From NCBI GenBank assembly GCA_023431205.1, contig JAEYXQ010000052.1, positions 1-45,082 on the forward strand: a stretch of 45,082 nucleotides of DNA, in the 5' to 3' direction. The stretch comes from Pseudomonadota bacterium (GTDB lineage: Bacteria; Pseudomonadota; Alphaproteobacteria; Rhizobiales; Devosiaceae). The position numbers were made by a program, and so were the translations under genes. How positions within the stretch are numbered: the stretch's first letter is position 1; the number at the start of each line of letters is the position of its first letter. The notes beneath the pieces were generated by a model, which was given only the letters and a program-made list of their open reading frames with translations, was not told the DNA's origin and did not search any database. Below, piece after piece: positions 39,498 to 45,082 of the stretch.

Positions 39498-40349
39498 ATG
39501 CTCAAGACTAAATCGATCCTCGCCGCCCTGATCCTCACCGCTTCCCTGGCCACCGGCGCCGCCGTAGCCCAGGAAGACAGCCACGCGACTCCGCACATCG
39601 ACAAGCAGAGCTGGAGCTTCAGCGGCATCTTTGGCACCTACGACCAGAACCAGCTCCAGCGCGGGTTCCAGGTCTTCCGGGAAAGCTGCGCCAGCTGCCA
39701 CTCGGCCCGCCTGCTCGCCTTCCGAAACCTCGCCGAACCCGGTGGCCCCGGCTTCAGCGAAGCCCAGGTCAAGGCACTCGCCGCCGAGTTCGAGGCAGCG
39801 GACCCCACCGTAGAGGGTGGTGTTCGCCCGGCCGTCCCCGCCGATCACTGGCCGTCGCCCTTTGCCAACGATCAGGAAGCCCGCGACGCCAATGGCGGCG
39901 CCCTGCCGCCGGACCTGTCGGTCATCGCCAAGGCCCGCGGCATTTCCGACCCGTTCCCGTGGTGGATCACCAACTACTTCACCGGCTATTCGGAAGGCGG
40001 CCCGGACTACATCCACGCCCTGCTGACCGGCTACCACGAGGAAGCGCCGGCTGATTTCGATCTCGCCGAAGGCAAGTACTACAACGACGCCTTCCCCGGC
40101 CACGCCATCGGCATGCCCCCGCCGCTGTTCGATGAGGGCATCGCCTACGAGCCCAACGAAGAGGGCGAGACGGTCCCGCTCACCGTCGAGCAGTATTCCA
40201 CCGACGTGGCGGCCTTCCTGATGTGGGTGGCCGAGCCGCACCTGGTGTCGCGCAAGGAAACCGGCTTCCGCGTGCTGCTGTTCCTGGTGCTGTTCGCTGG
40301 CCTGATGTGGGCCACCAAGCGCCGCCTCTGGGCCGGCATCGAACACTAG
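39498..40349 (+). CDS. petC: Cytochrome c1 subunit of the bc1 complex
   Basis: 283 residues from the ATG at 39498 (AGGA upstream), the last petABC gene. Residues 1-25 are a signal peptide. The heme c site is C-A-S-C-H (64-68), and the Met ligand is in A-I-G-M-P-P-P-L. The C-terminal helix FRVLLFLVLFAGLMWATKRR anchors the protein. An upstream ATG at 39477, in the petB stop, would add seven residues. A terminator follows. Confidence 0.96.
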   Translation: MLKTKSILAALILTASLATGAAVAQEDSHATPHIDKQSWSFSGIFGTYDQNQLQRGFQVFRESCASCHSARLLAFRNLAEPGGPGFSEAQVKALAAEFEAADPTVEGGVRPAVPADHWPSPFANDQEARDANGGALPPDLSVIAKARGISDPFPWWITNYFTGYSEGGPDYIHALLTGYHEEAPADFDLAEGKYYNDAFPGHAIGMPPPLFDEGIAYEPNEEGETVPLTVEQYSTDVAAFLMWVAEPHLVSRKETGFRVLLFLVLFAGLMWATKRRLWAGIEH

Positions 40350-40371
40350 GCGGCATCACCGCATGAATGAG

Positions 40372-40402
40372 GAAGGGCCCCAATGGGGCCCTTCTGCATT
40401 TT
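40372..40402 (+). terminator. Intrinsic terminator of petABC
   Basis: A 10-bp perfect stem GAAGGGCCCC (40372-40381) and GGGGCCCTTC (40385-40394) with a 3-nt loop and TGCATTTTG after it, 22 bp downstream of the petC stop. The sequence of the stem is also near-symmetric, so it could work on both strands. Confidence 0.75.
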
Positions 40403-40491
40403 GCCCCTGTGACGCGCCACCCCCTTGCCAAGCGGCGCCGGGGTCGCAATATGAGGGCAATACGCACAGAGTATCGGGGAGGCAGCTAGCC

Positions 40492-40686
40492 GTGTCCGCC
40501 ATCCGCATCGCCATGGCCCTGGTCGGAACCGCCCTCACCATGGGCCGGCACCCGGTCGTTCGCGCCGGCATCCGTGCTGTTGTCAGCAATCCCAAGGCCA
40601 AGGAAGCGGCGGTCACCGCCACCCGCAGCGCTGCCTACAACGCCGGCGTCATCGCGCGCCACCTCGTCGGCCGCAAGGGCCGCTAG
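40492..40686 (+). CDS. Small hypothetical protein between petC and apt (64 aa)
   Basis: 64 residues from a GTG at 40492 that has GGGGAGG about 9 nt upstream. The upstream in-frame ATG at 40363 runs through the petABC terminator, so it is rejected. The sequence is basic: VSAIRIAMALVGTALTMGRH is an amphipathic or membrane-touching helix, followed by VVRAGIRAVVSNPKAKEAAV and a final H-L-V-G-R-K-G-R. I do not recognise it. It lies 35 bp upstream of apt and may be cotranscribed with it. Confidence 0.55.
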   Translation: MSAIRIAMALVGTALTMGRHPVVRAGIRAVVSNPKAKEAAVTATRSAAYNAGVIARHLVGRKGR

Positions 40687-40721
40687 GCCTCCTCCCCTCT
40701 CCGCCCTCAGCAAGGACAGCC

Positions 40722-41255
40722 ATGTCGCTCGACCTCAAGGCACTCGTGCGCACGATTCCCGACTACCCAAAGCAGGGAATCCTGTTCCGCGACATCACCA
40801 CCCTGATCGAGCACCCCGAAGGCTTCCGCGAAAGCGTCGAGCGCATCGCCGCCGCCCACCGCGGCATGGGCTTCACCCATGTCGCCGGCATCGAGGCCCG
40901 CGGCTTCATCTTCGGGGCGGGCGTCGCCATCGCCCTCGGCGTCGGCTTCGTGCCGGTGCGCAAGCGCGGCAAGCTGCCGGGGCAGACCATCGGACAGAAC
41001 TATGTGCTCGAATATGGCGTCGACACCATCGAGATCCATGCCGACGTGCTCAGCAACGTCCACAAGGTGCTGCTTGTCGACGACCTCATCGCCACCGGCG
41101 GCACCGCGATCGCCGCCGTGAACCTGATGCGCCGCACCGGCGCCGTCTGCGACAACGCTGCCTTCGTCATCGACCTGCCCGAGCTTGGCGGCGCGGCAAA
41201 GCTCAAGGCGGAAGGCGTGCACGTCGACTCGCTGATCTCCTTCGAAGGGCACTGA
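40722..41255 (+). CDS. apt: Adenine phosphoribosyltransferase
   Basis: 177 residues, normal for Apt, which makes AMP from adenine and PRPP in the purine salvage pathway. The N-terminus VRTIPDYPKQGILFRDITTL and the middle A-G-I-E-A-R-G-F-I-F-G-A are characteristic. The PRPP-binding loop V-L-L-V-D-D-L-I-A-T-G-G-T-A is near 116-129. The petABC-apt order is known from other alphaproteobacteria. Confidence 0.97.
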   Translation: MSLDLKALVRTIPDYPKQGILFRDITTLIEHPEGFRESVERIAAAHRGMGFTHVAGIEARGFIFGAGVAIALGVGFVPVRKRGKLPGQTIGQNYVLEYGVDTIEIHADVLSNVHKVLLVDDLIATGGTAIAAVNLMRRTGAVCDNAAFVIDLPELGGAAKLKAEGVHVDSLISFEGH

Positions 41256-41278
41256 TCTCCGCAACGCCACGGCCATCT

Positions 41279-41434
41279 GTCTCCCTCGCGGGAGCAGGTG
41301 GGGCCGCCACGCCGAACGGACAAGGGGACGCTCCTCTCACCACACCCACCGGCCGGCCCCTCCCCTTTAGGGAGAGGTTGGGTGGCGGATGGGGCTCGCC
41401 GAACTCTCGGTGTCATTCCCGCGCAAGCGGGAAT
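41279..41434. repeat. GC-rich palindromic repeats, copy 7, plus a separate short palindrome
   Basis: Two hairpins of the family are present: CTCCC-TCGC-GGGAG near 41281-41295 and CTCCCC-TTTA-GGGAGAGG near 41360-41376, both with flanking GGTGGGG or GGTTGGGTGG. At 41415-41434 a different palindrome (ATTCCCGC-GCAA-GCGGGAAT) is seen; this resembles a short repeat found in many proteobacterial genomes. There is no gene in 41256-41581. Confidence 0.6.
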
Positions 41435-41581
41435 CCATCCTGAGATTTTCCCGCTGTCCCGCCGGGCCGTTGGCGCAATGCCCCGCCTTCACGGAAAATC
41501 CCCGAACCTCCGCGCTACGACACGCTACCGACCGGCTTACCGCGAACGCAGCCCACTTCAGTCAGGCCGCGTCCGTGCACC

Positions 41582-41983
41582 CTACCACCCGTTCCGGCCG
41601 TCCATCTCCGCCACTGCCACCCGGCTCCAGTCCAGATCGTCGACGAGCTTCAGGTTCACCGCCTGCTTGCGCTCGGTCGGAACGCCCATCGCATCACCAT
41701 TCTTCGGGGTGCCGTCATCATTGTACATCGAGCCCCAGTCGGGCGACTCGCCCCAGCTCTGCATACCGCAGGTGCCGCAGAAATAGTGCTGGTGCATTTC
41801 CGGGCTGGTCGAATACATCCGCTCGCCCTCGCGGCTCAGGAACCGCAGTTCGCCTGGCTTGTAGTAGGCCCACACCGCACCCGCGCGGCTGCAATAGCTG
41901 CAATTGCACGAGCCCGCTTCGGTCGGGTGTTCAGGCAGCTCGATGCGGGTTGCGCCGCAATGGCAACTGGCGATGAGGGGCAT
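41582..41983 (-). CDS. GFA family protein (glutathione-dependent formaldehyde-activating-like)
   Basis: 133 residues from the ATG at 41983 (CGGAG upstream); the longer frame is not supported. The zinc-binding cysteines of the family are in S-C-H-C-G-A-T, S-C-N-C-S-Y-C-S-R and F-C-G-T-C-G-M-Q-S. GFA proteins bind zinc, and some are linked to glutathione and formaldehyde, but most have no proven activity. It lies 66 bp downstream of the VOC gene on the same strand. Confidence 0.9.
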   Translation of the reverse strand: MPLIASCHCGATRIELPEHPTEAGSCNCSYCSRAGAVWAYYKPGELRFLSREGERMYSTSPEMHQHYFCGTCGMQSWGESPDWGSMYNDDGTPKNGDAMGVPTERKQAVNLKLVDDLDWSRVAVAEMDGRNGW

Positions 41984-42048
41984 GGGACAGCACTCCGTTG
42001 GGGAAGGGCGCAAGCCTCGCCCGCTCCCGCGTCAGCCTCTGTCAGCAG

Positions 42049-42471
42049 CTAGGCCGCCACGGCCGATACCGCTTCCGAGTCCGCATCGGCCCCCACCCGG
42101 CGGTCGACCAGGCAGAACTGATTGCCCTCGGGGTCCCGCATCACCGTGTAGGCCGGCAGCACACGCACCGTCTCGGCGCCGCGATCCACCAGCCGCTGCA
42201 CCTCGCCGGCACGATCATCGACCTCGAGGTCGAAATGCACCCGGTTGTTGTCGTAGCGCCGGCCTTCCACGTTCTGGAAGCAGATCGACGGGCCGGGCCC
42301 GTCCACCATCACCGTGGGGTCGGTCTCCGGCGTGAGGCCCAGTGCCGCCAGCCGCGCCACCTCAGCCTCGTCATGGGGCCGGACTTCGTAGCCATCCAGC
42401 ATTTCGGCCCAGAAATGGGCCAGCACACTCGGCTTGTCGCAGTCGAAGACGATCTCGTGGATGCGGGGCAT
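42049..42471 (-). CDS. VOC-family protein (glyoxalase-like domain)
   Basis: 140 residues from the ATG at 42471, which has AGAGGAG upstream. The N-terminal part MPRIHEIVFDCDKPSVLAHF and the C-terminal T-V-M-R-D-P-E-G-N-Q-F-C-L-V are typical of VOC proteins of the Glyoxalase_6 type. VOC members use a metal ion in isomerases, dioxygenases or resistance proteins; this one's substrate is unknown. The frame extends to 42636, but that region is low-quality and overlaps the next gene. Confidence 0.88.
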   Translation of the reverse strand: MPRIHEIVFDCDKPSVLAHFWAEMLDGYEVRPHDEAEVARLAALGLTPETDPTVMVDGPGPSICFQNVEGRRYDNNRVHFDLEVDDRAGEVQRLVDRGAETVRVLPAYTVMRDPEGNQFCLVDRRVGADADSEAVSAVAA

Positions 42472-42565
42472 TCCGCCACTCCTCTGTTCGCTGGTCGCCC
42501 CTGGACTAGAAAGCAAATGCGGCAACACTGGGCAGGGCGGCCCAACTGACCGCCCTGCCCGGCTC

Positions 42566-42745
42566 TCAGCCCTGGCGGCTCTTGCCGAGCAGAGCCTCCA
42601 GTGGCGGCTGCGCCACAGGGGCCTCAGCCTTGGCAAGGCTCAGCCGCTTGGCTTCCACCTTTCGCTGCGGCAGGGGTGCGCCATGCCGGGGCACGTGGTG
42701 GCTCGCGGTGACGCGAAGCGGGCGCTGGAACTGATTTTTAGGCAT
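42566..42745 (-). CDS. Small basic hypothetical protein (59 aa)
   Basis: 59 residues from the ATG at 42745, with AAAGGA 7 nt upstream. It starts MPKNQFQRPLRVTASHHVPR and has a basic, Pro/Gln-rich middle (P-L-P-Q-R-K-V-E-A-K-R-L). It contains no cysteine, signal peptide or membrane helix. I do not recognise a family. The longer frame to 42985 has no protein-like features. The gene is upstream of the VOC gene on the same strand, 94 bp away. Confidence 0.55.
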   Translation of the reverse strand: MPKNQFQRPLRVTASHHVPRHGAPLPQRKVEAKRLSLAKAEAPVAQPPLEALLGKSRQG

Positions 42746-43150
42746 GAGTGGTCCTTTCCCGTCCGGCGGTGTCTGCGCGCGGACTGGCTCGATGAAAACG
42801 GCACGCGGCACGACGGCCGCGCGATGAGCGAGGTTTTGGGAGGACGTCAGGGATACGGGAAATCGCGGAGAGCGCCGGCTAGACCGGATTGGCACCGATG
42901 CTGGACAACTCGCCGGACCGCGCAACCACCACGAGCCGGTCGTGCGCAAGGCGCAGAACGGTCGCAGGTCGGACGTCCAGGGCAAGTTCTCAGATCATTT
43001 CGGCGCGAAACCTCCAGTTGTGCTGCCAAGCATGGCAAGCAAAAGGGCCGGCGTCAACCGCCGGCCCTCTTGGCGATGTCCGTCGGCAGGAGCCGAGTGG
43101 AGCCTCACCTCTCCCCTGAGGGGAGAGGCCGGCGCCCGTACCGCACAGCG
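42746..43150. other. Gene-free gap with terC terminator and a palindromic repeat
   Basis: No convincing gene was found. A 10-bp stem AGGGCCGGCG (43044-43053) with CGCCGGCCCT (43059-43068) is followed on the minus strand by TTTTGC, so it is probably the terC terminator. A 9-bp palindrome CCTCTCCCC-TGA-GGGGAGAGG sits at 43108-43128 and belongs to the repeat family. The part 42746-43040 should contain the promoter of the small gene at 42745. Confidence 0.55.
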
Positions 43151-44170
43151 TCAGGGCTCGAGCTGCCCGGTCTCCGGCCTGGTTTCAGCGCTGATATCGG
43201 GTTCACCGCGCGTCTTCCACAGCGAGAACAGCACCCCGCCGGCAAGAATGCCCAGCGTCACCACCAGCGACAGCAGCGTGTCGATGTGGATGCCCAGCGG
43301 CACGAGGAAAATCTTGATGCCGATCAGCACCAGGATGATTGCCAGCGACACCTGCAGGTAGCGGAACCGGTTCATCGCTGCCGCCAGCGCGAAGTAGAGC
43401 GCCCTGAGTCCCAGGATGGCGAAGATGTTGGAGGTGTAGACGATGAAGGTGTCCTGCGTCACCGCGAACACGGCGGGCACCGAGTCGACGGCAAAGATCA
43501 GGTCGACCGTCTCCACCATGATCAGCGCCACCGCCAGCGGCGTCAGCCAGGTGACGAGCTTGCCGGTCTTGGGGTCCGGCTGCTTTACCGTGAAGTTGCG
43601 CCCGTGCAGCTCCTTGGTGATGCGGAAATGTCGGCTCAGATATCGATAGACCGGGTTGGTCTCGATATCGGGCTCTTCGTCCTTGTGCGAGAACATCCGG
43701 ATGCCGGTGAACACCAGGAAGGCGCCGAAGAGGAAAAGTACCCAGTTGAACTGGTAGACCAGCGCCGCGCCCAACCCGATCAGCACCGCGCGGAAGGCGA
43801 TGACGCCGAGAATGCCCCAGAACAGCACCCGGTGCTGGTAGAGGCGGGGTATGCCCAGAAAACCGAAGATCGTGGCGATGACGAACATGTTGTCCATCGC
43901 CAGGCTCTGCTCGATCAGATAGCCGGTGTAGAATTCGAGGCCCGCCTCCGGACCGCGCTGCCACCACACCCAGCCGCCAAACGCCAGGGCAATCGCCACA
44001 TAGAAACTGTAGAGCGTCAGGCTCTCCTTGGCGCCGATCTCGTGCTCATCCCGATGCAGGATGCCGAGGTCGAACACCAGCAAGCCAACCACAATCGCGA
44101 TGAACGCGACCCAGAAATAGATTGGGGTACCCAGAAATTCGCCCGTAAGGGCGCCAAAGAGCGATTCCAT
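43151..44170 (-). CDS. TerC-family membrane protein (Alx-like)
   Basis: 339 residues with about nine membrane helices. The conserved TerC segments are EQSLAMDNMFVIATIFGFLG (about 87-106) and V-E-T-V-D-L-I-F-A-V-D-S-V-P-A-V near 219-234; their acidic residues are thought to bind a metal. TerC/Alx proteins are linked to tellurite resistance or Mn2+ export and pH response; the substrate here is not known. N-terminal MESLFGALTGEFLGTPIYFW begins the first helix. It stands alone. Confidence 0.93.
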   Translation of the reverse strand: MESLFGALTGEFLGTPIYFWVAFIAIVVGLLVFDLGILHRDEHEIGAKESLTLYSFYVAIALAFGGWVWWQRGPEAGLEFYTGYLIEQSLAMDNMFVIATIFGFLGIPRLYQHRVLFWGILGVIAFRAVLIGLGAALVYQFNWVLFLFGAFLVFTGIRMFSHKDEEPDIETNPVYRYLSRHFRITKELHGRNFTVKQPDPKTGKLVTWLTPLAVALIMVETVDLIFAVDSVPAVFAVTQDTFIVYTSNIFAILGLRALYFALAAAMNRFRYLQVSLAIILVLIGIKIFLVPLGIHIDTLLSLVVTLGILAGGVLFSLWKTRGEPDISAETRPETGQLEP

Positions 44171-44328
44171 CGCCGGACCATCTCCATGAAACAGTGGAGC
44201 GACTCCGACATCGCCACAGGTTTCCCTGCGACCAGAGGGGCCCGGCGTCGCACGGACAAAATGCGCATCTGGGCCGAAAGTTCAACCCCCTTCAAAACCC
44301 GGGCACGGGTCCCCACATGGTCTGGAGC

Positions 44329-44353
44329 GGAACTTGACCCTCCGCCGGGCGTT
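44329..44353 (+). promoter_or_regulatory. EcfG-type general stress promoter (GGAAC-N16-CGTT)
   Basis: GGAAC at 44329-44333 and CGTT at 44350-44353, spaced 16 bp, match the consensus of EcfG (SigEcfG) promoters of Alphaproteobacteria exactly. A start near 44360 gives a 28-nt leader with the GGGGAG site of the 62-residue gene. Confidence 0.6.
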
Positions 44354-44387
44354 GGCCCAGACTGCACCCACAACGGGGAGATCAGCA

Positions 44388-44576
44388 ATGAAGCGTTTCG
44401 ATTCTGGCTCTTTGATCCCAGGCTCGACCTGGAAGGCCGAGGCCGAAAGCGAGGCCGAAGTGGTTCGTCGCGCTGTCGAGAACCTCAAGGCCTATCACGG
44501 CGAAACCGAAGTGCGTCCCGACATGGTCGAGCGCATCAAGGAACGCATCGTCGACGTCGACGACACGCGTCACTAG
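44388..44576 (+). CDS. Small hypothetical protein under EcfG-type promoter (62 aa)
   Basis: 62 residues from the ATG at 44388 with GGGGAG 8 nt upstream. It starts MKRFDSGSLIPGSTWKAEAE and continues with acidic helices (S-E-A-E-V-V-R-R-A-V-E-N-L-K-A-Y and P-D-M-V-E-R-I-K-E-R-I-V-D-V-D). No signal peptide or membrane helix. The pattern suggests a small helical stress protein, but I know no family. Its stop shares the CTAG with the convergent cca gene. Confidence 0.7.
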   Translation: MKRFDSGSLIPGSTWKAEAESEAEVVRRAVENLKAYHGETEVRPDMVERIKERIVDVDDTRH

Positions 44577-45082
44577 CCCCCTATACGCGCCAGCAACTCC
44601 TCCTTCGACAGCGTGAATCCGCTGTCGATGAAGGCTTGTTCGAGGCGCGCCAATTCCTTTCCCATGGCGGGTCCGGGTGGCACCCCGAGGCCCGCCAGAT
44701 CGTCTCCGGACACCGGCATTTTCTCGACCACGAGGCGTCCGAGTTCGCGCGCCATCTCGGCCACCCGCTCGCGCGCCCAGCCCTGCTGGGCCGCCGCCAC
44801 GGCCAGCCCCTCCACCGCCGCTTCCCCGCAGCGATAGGCAGCCTCCGCGACCCGCTCCCGACCCATAAGCTTCGCCGCCCGCGCAATGGCCTTAGCCCCC
44901 CGCACCATCTCGTTGGAGAGCCGCCACTGCCCCTGCAGGGTGTCGAGGCCCATGCCCAGCAGCACCAGACGCGCCGCCACGCCGTGGCCGCCCAGCGCCT
45001 CGTACTGCGCCAGCCGCCGAAGCGCCGCCTCCTCGACCCCCAGCAGCCCGATGGCCGCCATCGCGCCCAGGGTGCGCGTCAC
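44573..45082 (-). CDS. cca: CCA tRNA nucleotidyltransferase, C-terminal part (cut by right window edge)
   Basis: The frame is open to the window edge and gives 169 residues; the GTG at the edge is not the true start. This is the C-terminal helical part of the alphaproteobacterial CCA-adding enzyme, with the end segment V-S-G-D-D-L-A-G-L-G-V-P-P-G-P, A-M-G-K-E-L-A-R-L-E and a final G-F-T-L-S-K-E-E-L-L. It matures or repairs tRNA 3' ends. The catalytic head is outside the window. Confidence 0.85.
   Translation of the reverse strand: MTRTLGAMAAIGLLGVEEAALRRLAQYEALGGHGVAARLVLLGMGLDTLQGQWRLSNEMVRGAKAIARAAKLMGRERVAEAAYRCGEAAVEGLAVAAAQQGWARERVAEMARELGRLVVEKMPVSGDDLAGLGVPPGPAMGKELARLEQAFIDSGFTLSKEELLARIGG

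Noticed and set aside
42847..43038. 63-codon frame in the gap after the small basic gene
   Set aside because: No binding site, composition typical of noise.
44171..44330. yybP-ykoY (Mn2+) riboswitch before terC
   Set aside because: I looked for the GGGGAGUAG-type and pairing elements on the minus strand and did not find them.
1..45082. CRISPR array, rRNA or tRNA genes, or prophage genes
   Set aside because: No regularly spaced direct repeats, no tRNA-like cloverleaf or rRNA tract, and no phage structural genes were seen.

Overview
The window looks like chromosomal DNA of an alphaproteobacterium of the order Hyphomicrobiales, most likely close to Devosia. This is an inference from high GC content, SDR-uvrC and pgsA-moaD-moaE blocks, petABC followed by apt, a CTC-type L25 gene next to pth, lgt/midA/pgeF in series, and sequences matching alphaproteobacterial CtrA and EcfG sites. 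No rRNA, tRNA or CRISPR array is visible. Nearly all genes are chromosomal housekeeping genes. The accessory parts are an IS481-like transposase end at the left edge, a DUF559 gene, a VapBC pair, and several GC-rich palindromic intergenic repeats.

Layout. 1-1600: transposase tail, DUF559 endonuclease-like gene, a small orphan gene and two composite palindromic repeats, then about 440 bp without a gene holding a long hairpin. 1625-8792: FMN-binding stress protein, secreted SH3 proteins, ferrochelatase hemH, a LysR gene followed at once by a DUF1007-NicO fusion (nickel/cobalt export), a MarR-like regulator and a DMT transporter. 9035-17454: PTR1-like SDR and uvrC, then an opposed MacAB/DevBCA-type export operon and aroG, then pgsA-moaD-moaE. 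17513-21221: ilvE, MarR, proC and a YbjN protein. 21222-24978: metallophosphoesterase-ubiK, and lgt-midA-pgeF. 25091-30152: prs, ychF, a sorbosone-dehydrogenase-like protein, pth and rplY. 30275-32305: two YCII/DGPF proteins and an ECF42-like sigma factor. 32434-36000: GH4 alpha-galactosidase, VapBC, two MaoC hydratases and a small secreted protein. 36086-41255: hemF, trmL, petABC, a 64-residue protein and apt. 41582-45082: GFA, VOC, small proteins, TerC, and the 3' part of a CCA-adding enzyme gene.

The most notable signal is in front of aroG (DAHP synthase, the entry step to aromatic amino acids). A 25-codon ORF at 14795-14872 carries the run FSFWYFSY. It is followed by a terminator hairpin with six T residues at 14900-14927 and an alternative pairing that would disrupt that hairpin. 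This is the architecture of ribosome-mediated transcription attenuation, with a leader that could sense Phe, Trp and Tyr together.

Two stress-type promoters also stand out. A perfect EcfG-type promoter (GGAAC-N16-CGTT) precedes a 62-residue orphan gene, and a TGTCGA-N17-CGAC element precedes the DGPF/ECF42 operon. A full CtrA-type site (TTAA-N7-TTAA) lies upstream of the YbjN gene, and five ACTTG/CAAGT elements sit between trmL and petA.
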